NCBI RefSeq assembly: GCF_029227915.1
Contig: NC_079876.1
Location: 33,463,828 to 33,527,827, forward strand
Direction: 5' to 3'
Origin: Hydractinia symbiolongicarpus
Taxonomy: Eukaryota; Cnidaria; Hydrozoa; Anthoathecata; Hydractiniidae
DNA length: 64,000 nt
Shown in pieces: positions 1-12,386 of this stretch (its first letter is position 1; every line of letters begins with the position of its first letter). Both the position numbers and the translations under genes were made by a program. The notes under the pieces are model-generated. The model saw nothing but the letters and a program-made list of their open reading frames with translations, had not been told where the DNA came from and did no database searches.

Positions 1-203
1 GTTTTCATTTTTGATGAGACGCTGAATAAAAGAAGTTTAATCTCCGGCAAACGAAAACCCGCCATTTCCCGTAAACCCCGGACTCGGCCCGCATAGTCAA
101 AAGTATACAAAGAAAGTACCCAGGGAGTAAACTCATTTCCCGAACGATTTTTTAAATTATTATTTCACCACTAAAACCCATGAGACTTGTAGTTTTTAAA
201 AAT
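1..203 (+). repeat. Type A monomer (203 bp), representative
   Basis: Order of landmarks: a T-rich start with gatgagacgctgaataaaag, a GC-rich core (tctccggcaaacgaaaaccc, cgccatttcccgtaaacccc, ggactcggcccgcatagtc), the palindrome gtatac, cccagggagtaaactcattt, then an AT-rich tract ending at ttcaccactaaaac and cttgtag. The diagnostic parts of type A are cgccatttcccg and cccgcatagtc. It usually follows a short D monomer. The next monomer, at 204-406, is another A. Confidence 0.9.
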
Positions 204-406
204 GTTTTCATTTTTGATGAGACGCTGAATAAAAGAAGTTTAATCTCCGGCAAACGAAAACCCGCCATTTCCCGTAAACCCCGGACTCGGCCCGCATAGT
301 CAAAAGTATACAAAGAAAGTACCCAGGGAGTAAACTCATTTCCCGAACGATTTTTTAAATTATTATTTCACCACTAAAACGCACGAGACTTGTAGTTTTC
401 AAAAAT

Positions 407-598
407 GTTTTCATTTTTGATGAGACGCTGAATAAAAGAAGTTTAATCGCCGGCAAACGAAAACCTGCGATTTCCCGTAAATGCCAGACTCGGCCGGTAT
501 AGTAATGAAAGTACCCGGGATGTAAACTCATTTCCCGAACGATTTTTTAAATTATTATTTCACCACTAAAACCCATGAGACTTGTAGTTTTTAAAAAT
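407..598 (+). repeat. Type D short monomer (192 bp), representative
   Basis: Relative to the 203-bp form, the 15 bases between tagt and aaagtaccc are replaced by four (aatg), an 11-bp net loss. This removes the gtatac palindrome and the motif next to it becomes gtacccgggatg, giving a cccggg site absent from A, B and C at that place. The form recurs dozens of times, for example at 1207, 2413, 3822, 5018 and 6214, and is the clearest register mark for higher-order units. 192 is divisible by three while 203 is not, but no lasting reading frame results. Confidence 0.92.
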
Positions 599-800
599 GT
601 TTTCATTTTTGATGAGACGCTGAATAAAAGAAGTTTAATCGCCGGCAAACGAAAACCCGCCATTTCCCGTAAACCCCGGACTCGGCCCGCATAGTCAAAA
701 GTATACAAAAAAGTACCCAGGGAGTAAACTCATTTCCCGAACGATTTTTTAAATTATTTTTTCACCACTAAAACGCATGAGGCTTGTAGTTTTCAAAATT

Positions 801-1003
801 GTTTTCATTTTTGATGAGAAGCTGAATAAAAGAAGTTTAATCGCCGGCAAACGAAAACCTGCGATTTCCCGTAAATCCCAGACTCGGCCCGTATAGTCAA
901 AAGTATACAAAGAAAGTACCCATGGTGTAAACTCATTTCCCGAACGATTTTTTAAATTATTATTTCACCACTAAAGCCCATGAGACTTGTAGTTTTTAAA
1001 AAT
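801..1003 (+). repeat. Type B monomer (203 bp), representative
   Basis: Diagnostic bases are cctgcgatttcccg, the change to atcccagactcgg, and a gtgtaaac ending (here catggtgtaaac, usually cagggtgtaaac). It often begins after ttttcaaaattg rather than tttttaaaaatg. This copy also carries gatgagaagctg. A 201-bp sub-form, B', has one base missing in each of aataaaaaagttt and actcgcccg (for example at 6609 and near 18672). Confidence 0.85.
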
Positions 1004-1206
1004 GTTTTCATTTTTGATGAGACGCTGAATAAAAGAAGTTTAAACGCCGGCAAAAGAAAACCCGCGACTTCCCGTAAATCCCGGACTCGGCCCGTATAGT
1101 CAAAAGTATACAAAGAAAGTACCCAGGGAGTAAACTCATTTCCCGAACGATTTTTTAAAAAATTTTTTCACCACTAAAACGCATGAGACTTGTAGTTTTT
1201 AAAAAT
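1004..1206 (+). repeat. Type C monomer (203 bp), representative
   Basis: Recognised by gtttaaacgccggcaaaag and cccgcgacttcccg. It usually follows B and precedes D, giving a D-A-B-C order. A sub-form carries gtattcaaag in place of gtatacaaag (for example near 1908, 4918, 6114, 17378 and 20780), which helps to align copies. The AT tract after it is often aaaatattttttc or aaaaaattttttc. Confidence 0.85.
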
Positions 1207-2870
1207 GTTTTCATTTTTGATGAGACGCTGAATAAAAGAAGTTTAATCGCCGGCAAACGAAAACCTGCTATTTCCCGTAAATCCCGGACTCGGCCCGTAT
1301 AGTAATGAAAGTACCCGGGATGTAAACTCATTTCCCGAACGATTTTTTAAATTATTATTTCACCACTAAAACCCATGAGACTTGTAATTTTTAAAAATGT
1401 TTTCATTTTTGATGAGACGCTGAATAAAAGAAGTTTAATCTCCGGCAAACGAAAACCCGCCATTTCCCGTAAACCCTGGACTCGCCCGTATAGTCAAAAG
1501 TATACAAAGAAAGTACCCAGGGTGTAAACTCATTTCCCGAACGATTTTTTAAATTATTATTTCACCACTAAAGCCCATGAGACTTGTAGTTTTCAAAATT
1601 GTTTTCATTTTTGATGAGACGCTGAATAAAAGAAGTTTAAACGCCGGCAAACGAAAACCTGCGATTTCCCGTAAATCCCAGACTCGGCCCGTATAGTCAA
1701 AAGTATACAAAGAAAGTACCCAGGGTGTAAACTCATTTCCCGAACGATTTTTTAAATTATTATTTCACCACTAAAGCCCATGAGACTTGTAGTTTTTAAA
1801 AATGTTTTCATTTTTGATGAGACGCTGAATAAAAGAAGTTTAAACGCCGGCAAAAGAAAACCCGCAACTTCCCGTAAATCCCGGACTCGGCCCGTATAGT
1901 CAAAAGTATTCAAAGAAAGTACCCAGGGAGTAAACTCATTTCCCGCACGATTTTTTAAAATATTTTTTCACCACTAAAACGCATGAGACTTGTAGTTTTC
2001 AAAATTGTTTTCATTTTTGATGAGAAGCTGAATAAAAGAAGTTTAATCGCCGGCAAACGAAAACCTGCGATTTCCCGTAAATCCCAGACTCGGCCCGTAT
2101 AGTCAAAAGTATACAAAGAAAGTACCCAGGGTGTAAACTCATTTCCCAAACGATTTTTTAAATTATTATTTCACCACTAAAGCCCATGAGACTTGTAGTT
2201 TTTAAAAATGTTTTCATTTTTGATGAGACGCTGAATAAAAGAAGTTTAAACGCCGGCAAAAGAAAACCCGCGACTTCCCGTAAATCCCGGACTCGGCCCG
2301 TATAGTCAAAAGTATACAAAGAAAGTACCCAGGGAGTAAACTCATTTCCCGAACGATTTTTTAAAAAAATTTTTCACCACTAAAACGCATGAGACTTGTA
2401 GATTTAAAAAATGTTTTCATTTTTGATGAGACGCTGAATAAAAGAAGTTTAATCGCCGGCAAACGAAAACCTGCTATTTCCCGTAAATCCCGGACTCGGC
2501 CCGTATAGTAATGAAAGTACCCGGGATGTAAACTCATTTCCCGAACGATTTTTTAAATTATTATTTCACCACTAAAACCCATGAGACTTGTAATTTTTAA
2601 AAATGTTTTCATTTTTGATGAGACGCTGAATAAAAGAAGTTTAATCTCCGGCAAACGAAAACCCGCCATTTCCCGTAAACCCTGGACTCGGCCGGCATAG
2701 TCAAAAGTATACAAAGAAAGTACCCAGGGAGTAAACTCATTTCCCGAACGATTTTTTAAATTATTTTTTCACCACTAAAACGCACGAGACTTGTAGTTGT
2801 CAAAATTGTTTTCATTTTTGATGAGACGCTGAATAAAAAAAGTTTAATCGCCGGCAAACGAAAACCTGCG

Positions 2871-3821
2871 ATTTCCCGTAAATCCCGGACTCGCCCGTAT
2901 AGTCAAAAGTATACAAAGAAAGTACCCAGGGTGTAAACTCATTTCCCGAACGATTTTTTAAATTATTATTTCACCACTAAAGCCCATGTGACTTGTAGTT
3001 TTCAAAATTGTTTTCATTTTTGATGAGACGCTGAATAAAAGAAGTTTAAACGCCGGCAAACGAAAACCTGCGATTTCCCGTAAATCCCAGACTCGGCCCG
3101 TATAGTCAAAAGTATACAAAGAAAGTACCCAGGGTGTAAACTCATTTCCCGAACGATTTTTTAAATTATTATTTCACCACTAAAGCCCATGAGACTTGTA
3201 GTTTTTAAAAATGTTTTCATTTTTGATGAGACGCTGAATAAAAGAAGTTTAAACGCCGGCAAAAGAAAACCCGCGACTTCCCGTAAATCCCGGACTCGGC
3301 CCGTATAGTCAAAAGTATTCAAAGAAAGTATCCAGGGAGTAAACTCATTTCCCGAACGATTTTTTAAAATATTTTTTCACCACTGAAACGCATGAGACTT
3401 GTAGTTTTCAAAAATGTTTTCATTTTTGATGAGACGCTGAATAAAAGAAGTTTAATCGCCGGCAAACGAAAACCTGCGATTTCCCGTAAATCCCAGACTC
3501 GGCCCGTATAGTCAAAAGTATACAAAGAAAGTACCCAGGGTGTAAACTCATTTCCCGAACGATTTTTTAAATTATTATTTCACCACTAAAGCCCATGAGA
3601 CTTTTAGTTTTTAAAAATGTTTTCATTTTTGATGAGACGCTGAATAAAAGAAGTTTAAACGCCGGCAAAAGAAAACCCGCGACTTCCCGTAAATCCCGGA
3701 CTCGGCCCGTATAGTCAAAAGTATACAAAGAAAGTACCCAGGGAGTAAACTCATTTCCCGAACGATTTTTTAAAATATTTTTTCACCACTAAAACGCATG
3801 AGACTTGTAGTTTTTAAAAAT
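2871..3821 (+). repeat. Satellite stretch with B, C monomers between larger units
   Basis: This interval holds the rest of the B' monomer begun at 2808, then B (3010), C (3213), B-like (3416) and C (3619), ending where the 1196-bp unit starts with a D at 3822. It shows the BC dimer repeated in tandem. Small private changes include gcccatgtgac near 2986 and gacttttagttt near 3599; the latter recurs near 25254 and 26052. Confidence 0.75.
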
Positions 3822-6213
3822 GTTTTCATTTTTGATGAGACGCTGAATAAAAGAAGTTTAATCGCCGGCAAACGAAAACCTGCTATTTCCCGTAAATCCC
3901 GGACTCGGCCCGTATAGTAATGAAAGAACCCGGGATGTAAACTCATTTCCCGAACGATTTTTTAAATTATTATTTCACCACTAAAACCCATGAGACTTGT
4001 AGTTTTTAAAAATGTTTTCATTTTTGATGAGACGCTGAATAAAAGAAGTTTAATCTCCGGCAAACGAAAACCCGCCATTTCCCGTAAACCCCGGACTCGG
4101 CCCGCATAGTCAAAAGTATACAAAGAAAGTACCCAGGGAGTAAACTCATTTCCCGAACGATTTTTTAAATTATTTTTTCACCACTAAAACGCACGAGACT
4201 TGTAGTTTTCAAAAATGTTTTCATTTTTGATGAGACGCTGAATAAAAGAAGTTTAATCGCCGGCAAACGAAAACCTGCGATTTCCCGTAAATGCCGGACT
4301 CGGCCCGTATAGTAATGAAAGTACCCGGGATGTAAACTTATTTCCCGAATGATTTTTTAAATTATTATTTCACCACTAAAACCCATGAGACTTGTAGTTT
4401 TTAAAAATGTTTTCATTTTTGATGAGACGCTGAATAAAAGAAGTTTAATCGCCGGCAAACGAAAACCCGCCATTTCCCGTAAACCCCGGACTCGGCCCGC
4501 ATAGTCAAAAGTATACAAAGAAAGTACCCAGGGAGTAAACTCATTTCCCGAACGATTTTTTAAATTATTATTTCACCACTAAAGCCCATGAGACTTGTAG
4601 TTTTCAAAATTGTTTTCATTTTTGATGAAACGCTGAATAAAAGAAGTTTAAACGCCGGCAAACGAAAACCTGCGATTTCCCGTAAATCCCAGACTCGGCC
4701 CGTATAGTCAAAAGTATACAAAGAAAGTACCCAGGGTGTAAACTCATTTCCCGAACGATTTTTTAAATTATTATTTCACCACTAAAGCCCATGAGACTTG
4801 TAGTTTTTAAAAATGTTTTCATTTTTGATGAGACGCTGAATAAAAGAAGTTTAAACGCCGGCAAAAGAAAACCCGCGACTTCCCGTAAATCCCGGACTCG
4901 GCCCGTATAGTCAAAAGTATTCAAAGAAAGTACCCAGGGAGTAAACTCATTTCCCGAACGATTTTTTAAAATATTTTTTCACCACTAAAACGCATGAGAC
5001 TTGTAGTTTTCAAAAATGTTTTCTTTTTTGATGAGACGCTGAATAAAAGAAGTTTAATCGCCGGCAAACGAAAACCTGCTATTTCCCGTAAATTCCGGAC
5101 TCGGCCCGTATAGTAATGAAAGTACCCGGGATGTAAACTCATTTCCCGAACGATTTTTTAAATTATTATTTCACCACTAAAACCCATGAGACTTGTAGTT
5201 TTTAAAAATGTTTTCATTTTTGATGAGACGCTGAATAAAAGAAGTTTAATCTCCGGCAAACAAAAACCCGCCATTTCCCGTAAACCCCGGACTCGGCCCG
5301 CATAGTCAAAAGTATACAAAGAAAGTACCCAGGGAGTAAACTCATTTCCCGAACGATTTTTTAAATTATTTTTTCACCACTAAAACGCACGAGACTTGTA
5401 GTTTTCAAAAATGTTTTCATTTTTGATGAGACGCTGAATAAAAGAAGTTTAATCGCCGGCAAACGAAAACCTGCGATTTCCCGTAAATGCCGGACTCGGC
5501 CCGTATAGTAATGAAAGTACCCGGGATGTAAACTTATTTCCCGAATGATTTTTTAAATTATTATTTCACCACTAAAACCCATGAGACTTGTAGTTTTTAA
5601 AAATGTTTTCATTTTTGATGAGACGCTGAATAAAAGAAGTTTAATCGCCGGCAAACGAAAACCCGCCATTTCCCGTAAACCCCGGACTCGGCCCGCATAG
5701 TCAAAAGTATACAAAGAAAGTACCCAGGGAGTAAACTCATTTCCCGAACGATTTTTTAAATTATTATTTCACCACTAAAGCCCATGAGACTTGTAGTTTT
5801 CAAAATTGTTTTCATTTTTGATGAAACGCTGAATAAAAGAAGTTTAAACGCCGGCAAACGAAAACCTGCGATTTCCCGTAAATCCCAGACTCGGCCCGTA
5901 TAGTCAAAAGTATACAAAGAAAGTACCCAGGGTGTAAACTCATTTCCCGAACGATTTTTTAAATTATTATTTCACCACTAAAGCCCATGAGACTTGTAGT
6001 TTTTAAAAATGTTTTCATTTTTGATGAGACGCTGAATAAAAGAAGTTTAAACGCCGGCAAAAGAAAAACCGCGACTTCCCGTAAATCCCGGACTCGGCCC
6101 GTATAGTCAAAAGTATTCAAAGAAAGTACCCAGGGAGTAAACTCATTTCCCGAACGATTTTTTAAAATATTTTTTCACCACTAAAACGCATGAGACTTGT
6201 AGTTTTCAAAAAT
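3822..6213 (+). repeat. Higher-order repeat: two tandem 6-mers of 1196 bp (D-A-D-A-B-C)
   Basis: Unit 1 runs 3822-5017 and unit 2 runs 5018-6213, each 192+203+192+203+203+203 = 1196 bp. The private string gtaaacttatttcccgaatg occurs at 4332 and 5528, 1196 bp apart. Unit 2 and the following D both carry gttttcttttttgatg. A truncated continuation, D-A-B'-B-C, follows at 6214-7215. Confidence 0.88.
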
Positions 6214-7280
6214 GTTTTCTTTTTTGATGAGACGCTGAATAAAAGAAATTTAATCGCCGGCAAACGAAAACCTGCTATTTCCCGTAAATTCCGGACTCGG
6301 CCCGTATAGTAATGAAAGTACCCGGGATGTAAACTCATTTCCCGAACGATTTTTTAAATTATTATTTCACCACTAAAACCCATGAGACTTGTAGTTTTTA
6401 AAAATGTTTTCATTTTTGATGAGACGCTGAATAAAAGAAGTTTAATCTCCGGCAAACAAAAACCCGCCATTTCCCGTAAACCCCGGACTCGGCCCGCATA
6501 GTCAAAAGTATACAAAGAAAGTACCCAGGGTGTAAACTCATTTCCCGAACGATTTTTTAAATTATTTTTTCACCACTAAAACGCACGAGACTTGTAGTTT
6601 TTAAAATTGTTTTCATTTTTGATGAGACGCTGAATAAAAAAGTTTAATCGCCGGCAAACGAAAACCTGCGATTTCTCGTAAATCCCGGACTCGCCCGTAT
6701 AGTCAAAAGTATACAAAGAAAGTACCCAGGGTGTAAACTCATTTCCCGAACGATTTTTTAAATTATTATTTCACCACTAAAGCCCATGAGACTTGTAGTT
6801 TTCAAAATTGTTTTCATTTTTGATGAGACGCTGAATAAAAGAAGTTTAAACGCCGGCAAACGAAAACCTGCGATTTCCCGTAAATCCCAGACTCAACCCG
6901 TATAGTCAAAAGTATACAAAGAAAGTACCCAGGGTGTAAACTCATTTCCCGAACGATTTTTTAAATTATTATTTCACCACTAAAGCCCATGAGACTTGTA
7001 GTTTTTAAAAATGTTTTCATTTTTGATGAGACGCTGAATAAAAGAAGTTTAAACGCCGGCAAAAGAAAACCCGCGACTTCCCGTAAATCCCGGACTCGGC
7101 CCGTATAGTCAAAAGTATTCAAAGAAAGTACCCAGGGAGTAAACTCATTTCCCGAACGATTTTTTAAATTATTATTTCACCACTAAAACCCATGAGACTT
7201 GTAGTTTTTAAAAATGTTTTCATTTTTGATGAGACGCTGAATGAAAGAAGTTTAATCGCCGGCAAACGAAAACCTGCGAT
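6214..7280 (+). repeat. 5-mer D-A-B'-B-C plus start of an A/B-like monomer
   Basis: Monomers begin at 6214 (D), 6406 (A), 6609 (B', 201 bp), 6810 (B), 7013 (C, gtattc form) and 7216. The 7216 monomer has gctgaatgaaag, which recurs near 25896. The stretch joins the 1196-bp units to the 2628-bp duplication. Confidence 0.8.
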
Positions 7281-9908
7281 TTCCCGTAAATCCCGGACTC
7301 GGCCCGTATAGTCAAAAGTATACAAAGAAAGTACCCAGGGTGTAAACTCATTTCCCGAACGATTTTTTAAATTATTATTTCACCACTAAAGCCCATGAGA
7401 CTTGTAGTTTTTAAAAATGTTTTCATTTTTGATGAGACGCTGAATAAAAGAAGTTTAAACGCCGGCAAAAGAAAACCCGCGACTTCCGGTAAATCCTGGA
7501 CTCGGCCCGTATAGTCAAAAGTATACAAAGAAAGTACCCAGGGAGTAAACTCCTTTCCCGAACGATTTTTTAAATTGTTTTTTCACCACTAAAACGCATG
7601 AGACTTGTAGTTTTCAAAATTGTTTTCATTTTTGATGAGACGCTGAATAAAAGAAGTTTAATCGCCGGCAAACGAAAACCTGCGACTTCCCGTAAATCCC
7701 GGACTCGGCCCGTATAGTCAAAAGTATACAAAGAAAGTACCCAGGGAGTAAACTCATTTCCCGAACGATTTTTTAAAATATTTTTTCACCACTAAAACGC
7801 ATGAGACTTGTAGTTTTCAAAAATGTTTTCATTTTTGATGAGACGCTGAATAAAAGAAGTTTAATCGCCGGCAAACGAAAACCTGCGATTTCCCGTAAAT
7901 CCCGGACTCGGCCCGTATAGTCAAAAGTATACAAAGAAAGTACCCAGAGTGTAAACTCATTTCCCAAACGATTTTTTAAATTATTTTTTCACCACTAAAA
8001 CGCACGAGACTTGTAGTTTTCAAAATTGTTTTCATTTTTGATGAGACGCTGAATAAAAGAAGTTTAATCGCCGGCAAACGAAAACCTGCGACTTCCCGTA
8101 AATCCCGGACTCGGCCCGTATAGTCAAAAGTATACAAAGAAAGTACCCAGGGAGTAAACTCATTTTCCGAACGATTTTTTAAAATATTTTTTCACCACTA
8201 AAACGCATGAGACTTGTAGTTTTTAAAAATGTTTTCATTTTTGATGAGACGCTGAATAAAAGAAGTTTAATCGCCGGCAAACGAAAACCTGCGATTTCCC
8301 GTAAATCCCGGACTCGGCCCGTATAGTAATGAAAGTACCCGGGATGTAAACTCATTTCCCGAACGATTTTTTAAATTATTATTTCACCACTAAAACCCAT
8401 GAGACTTGTAGTTTTTAAAAATGTTTTTATTTTTGATGAGACGCTGAATAAAAGAAGTTTAATCGCCGGCAAACGAAAACCCGCCATTTCCCGTAAAACC
8501 CGGACTCGGCCCGCATAGTCAAAAGTATACAAAGAAAGTACCCAGGGAGTAAACTCATTTCCCGAACGATTTTTTAAATTATTATTTCACCACTAAAACC
8601 CATGAGACTTGTAGTTTTTAAAAATGTTTTTATTTTTGATGAGACGCTGAATAAAAGAAGTTTAATCGCCGGCAAACGAAAACCCGCCATTTCCCGTAAA
8701 ACCCGGACTCGGCCCGCATAGTCAAAAGTATACAAAGAAAGTACCCAGGGAGTAAACTCATTTCCCGAACGATTTTTTAAATTATTATTTCACCACTAAA
8801 ACCCATGAGACTTGTAGTTTTTAAAAATGTTTTTATTTTTGATGAGACGCTGAATAAAAGAAGTTTAATCGCCGGCAAACGAAAACCCGCCATTTCCCGT
8901 AAACCCCGGACTCGGTCCGCATAGTCAAAAGTATACAAAGAAAGTACCCAGTGAGTAAACTCATTTCCCGAACGATTTTTTAAATTATTTTTTCACCACT
9001 AAAACGCATGAGACTTGTAGTTTTCAAAATTGTTTTCATTTTTGATGAGACGCTGAATAAAAGAAGTTTAATCGCCGGCAAACGAAAACCTGCGATTTCC
9101 CGTAAATCCCGGACTCGGCCCGTATAGTCAAAAGTATACAAAGAAAGTACCCAGGGTGTAAACTCAATTCCCGAACGATTTTTTAAATTATTATTTCACC
9201 ACTAAAGCCCATGAGACTTGTAGTTTTTAAAAATGTTTTCATTTTTGATGAGACGCTGAATAAAAGAAGTTGAAACGCCGGCAAAAGAAAACCCGCGACT
9301 TCCCGTAAATCCCGGACTCGGCCCGTATAGTCAAAAGTATACAAAGAAAGTACCCAGGGAGTAAATTCATTTCCCGAAGGATTTTTTAAAATATTTTTTC
9401 ACCACTAAAACGCATGAGACTTGTAGTTTTCAAAAATGTTTTCATTTTTGATGAGACGCTGAATAAAAGAAGTTTAATCGCCGGCAAACGAAAACCTGCG
9501 ATTTCCCGTAAATCCCGGACTCGGCCCGTATAGTCAAAAGTATACAAAGAAAGTAGCCAGGGTGTAAACGCATTTCCCGAACGATTTTTTAAATTATTAT
9601 TTCACCACTAAAGCCCATGAGACTTGTAGTTTTTAAAAATGTTTTCATTTTTGATGAAACGCTGAATAAAAGAAGTTTAAACGCCGGCAAACAAAAACCC
9701 GCGACTTCCCGTAAATCCCGGACTCGGCCCGTATAGTCAAAAGTATACAAAGAAAGTAGCCAGGGTGTAAACGCATTTCCCGAACGATTTTTTAAATTAT
9801 TATTTCACCACTAAAGCCCATGAGACTTGTAGTTTTTAAAAATGTTTTCATTTTTGATGAAACGCTGAATAAAAGAAGTTTAAACGCCGGCAAACAAAAA
9901 CCCGCGAC
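7281..9908 (+). repeat. 13-mer higher-order unit of 2628 bp, copy 1
   Basis: Twelve 203-bp monomers and one 192-bp D add up to 2628 bp, the exact distance between matching private strings: gacttccggtaaatcctgg at 7481 and 10109, and at the same offset ctcggtccgcatag, cagtgagtaaac, gaaggattttttaaaa and gttgaaacgccgg. I saw no difference in the parts compared. The left edge is placed at the last mismatch (7280 against 9908). Confidence 0.9.
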
Positions 9909-12386
9909 TTCCCGTAAATCCCGGACTCGGCCCGTATAGTCAAAAGTATACAAAGAAAGTACCCAGGGTGTAAACTCATTTCCCGAACGATTTTTTAAAT
10001 TATTATTTCACCACTAAAGCCCATGAGACTTGTAGTTTTTAAAAATGTTTTCATTTTTGATGAGACGCTGAATAAAAGAAGTTTAAACGCCGGCAAAAGA
10101 AAACCCGCGACTTCCGGTAAATCCTGGACTCGGCCCGTATAGTCAAAAGTATACAAAGAAAGTACCCAGGGAGTAAACTCCTTTCCCGAACGATTTTTTA
10201 AATTGTTTTTTCACCACTAAAACGCATGAGACTTGTAGTTTTCAAAATTGTTTTCATTTTTGATGAGACGCTGAATAAAAGAAGTTTAATCGCCGGCAAA
10301 CGAAAACCTGCGACTTCCCGTAAATCCCGGACTCGGCCCGTATAGTCAAAAGTATACAAAGAAAGTACCCAGGGAGTAAACTCATTTCCCGAACGATTTT
10401 TTAAAATATTTTTTCACCACTAAAACGCATGAGACTTGTAGTTTTCAAAAATGTTTTCATTTTTGATGAGACGCTGAATAAAAGAAGTTTAATCGCCGGC
10501 AAACGAAAACCTGCGATTTCCCGTAAATCCCGGACTCGGCCCGTATAGTCAAAAGTATACAAAGAAAGTACCCAGAGTGTAAACTCATTTCCCAAACGAT
10601 TTTTTAAATTATTTTTTCACCACTAAAACGCACGAGACTTGTAGTTTTCAAAATTGTTTTCATTTTTGATGAGACGCTGAATAAAAGAAGTTTAATCGCC
10701 GGCAAACGAAAACCTGCGACTTCCCGTAAATCCCGGACTCGGCCCGTATAGTCAAAAGTATACAAAGAAAGTACCCAGGGAGTAAACTCATTTTCCGAAC
10801 GATTTTTTAAAATATTTTTTCACCACTAAAACGCATGAGACTTGTAGTTTTTAAAAATGTTTTCATTTTTGATGAGACGCTGAATAAAAGAAGTTTAATC
10901 GCCGGCAAACGAAAACCTGCGATTTCCCGTAAATCCCGGACTCGGCCCGTATAGTAATGAAAGTACCCGGGATGTAAACTCATTTCCCGAACGATTTTTT
11001 AAATTATTATTTCACCACTAAAACCCATGAGACTTGTAGTTTTTAAAAATGTTTTTATTTTTGATGAGACGCTGAATAAAAGAAGTTTAATCGCCGGCAA
11101 ACGAAAACCCGCCATTTCCCGTAAAACCCGGACTCGGCCCGCATAGTCAAAAGTATACAAAGAAAGTACCCAGGGAGTAAACTCATTTCCCGAACGATTT
11201 TTTAAATTATTATTTCACCACTAAAACCCATGAGACTTGTAGTTTTTAAAAATGTTTTTATTTTTGATGAGACGCTGAATAAAAGAAGTTTAATCGCCGG
11301 CAAACGAAAACCCGCCATTTCCCGTAAAACCCGGACTCGGCCCGCATAGTCAAAAGTATACAAAGAAAGTACCCAGGGAGTAAACTCATTTCCCGAACGA
11401 TTTTTTAAATTATTATTTCACCACTAAAACCCATGAGACTTGTAGTTTTTAAAAATGTTTTTATTTTTGATGAGACGCTGAATAAAAGAAGTTTAATCGC
11501 CGGCAAACGAAAACCCGCCATTTCCCGTAAACCCCGGACTCGGTCCGCATAGTCAAAAGTATACAAAGAAAGTACCCAGTGAGTAAACTCATTTCCCGAA
11601 CGATTTTTTAAATTATTTTTTCACCACTAAAACGCATGAGACTTGTAGTTTTCAAAATTGTTTTCATTTTTGATGAGACGCTGAATAAAAGAAGTTTAAT
11701 CGCCGGCAAACGAAAACCTGCGATTTCCCGTAAATCCCGGACTCGGCCCGTATAGTCAAAAGTATACAAAGAAAGTACCCAGGGTGTAAACTCAATTCCC
11801 GAACGATTTTTTAAATTATTATTTCACCACTAAAGCCCATGAGACTTGTAGTTTTTAAAAATGTTTTCATTTTTGATGAGACGCTGAATAAAAGAAGTTG
11901 AAACGCCGGCAAAAGAAAACCCGCGACTTCCCGTAAATCCCGGACTCGGCCCGTATAGTCAAAAGTATACAAAGAAAGTACCCAGGGAGTAAATTCATTT
12001 CCCGAAGGATTTTTTAAAATATTTTTTCACCACTAAAACGCATGAGACTTGTAGTTTTCAAAAATGTTTTCATTTTTGATGAGACGCTGAATAAAAGAAG
12101 TTTAATCGCCGGCAAACGAAAACCTGCGATTTCCCGTAAATCCCGGACTCGGCCCGTATAGTCAAAAGTATACAAAGAAAGTAGCCAGGGTGTAAACGCA
12201 TTTCCCGAACGATTTTTTAAATTATTATTTCACCACTAAAGCCCATGAGACTTGTAGTTTTTAAAAATGTTTTCATTTTTGATGAAACGCTGAATAAAAG
12301 AAGTTTAAACGCCGGCAAACAAAAACCCGCGACTTCCCGTAAATCCCGGACTCGGCCCGTATAGTCAAAAGTATACAAAGAAAGTA
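9909..12386 (+). repeat. 13-mer higher-order unit of 2628 bp, copy 2 (slightly short)
   Basis: This copy follows copy 1 directly and matches it until about 12386, where aaagtagcc in copy 1 is aaagtaccc here. It then runs into the 1004-bp units instead of repeating the last monomer of copy 1. The monomer with gatgaaacgctg and ggcaaacaaaaacccgcg, present twice in copy 1 (near 9650 and 9850), is present once here. Confidence 0.88.

Larger units (their letters stand above)
1..2870 (+). repeat. Segmental duplication, left copy (partner at 15471-18340)
   Basis: About 14 monomers, in the order A A D A B C D A B C B C D A plus part of a B. Private variants recur at a constant offset of 15470-15471: gccggtatagtaatg at about 493, cttgtaatttttaaa at 1381, ccctggactcgcccg at 1474, gacttgtagat at 2392 and tagttgtcaaaattg at 2794. 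I noted only about ten differences over 2.9 kb. The copy may extend left beyond the window. Beyond about 2870 the two copies diverge (cccggactcgcccg here, ctcggactcggcccg in the partner). Confidence 0.88.

Noticed and set aside
599-800. Single-base length changes (202-bp monomers) as functional variants
   Set aside because: They are isolated one-base losses in A or G/C runs (acaaaaaag, actcgcccg). They help to align copies but show no other pattern.
1955-2149. Recurring ~64-residue reading frame on the minus strand starting MGNEFT, and its relatives up to 166 residues on either strand
   Set aside because: It appears wherever a monomer has cccaaacg (giving a TTG start) or lacks a stop by chance. 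The 203-bp period is not a multiple of three, stops recur in the AT tract, no ribosome site, promoter or known domain is visible, and both strands are open over the same bases at 45.3-45.8 kb. It is repeat-derived, not a gene.
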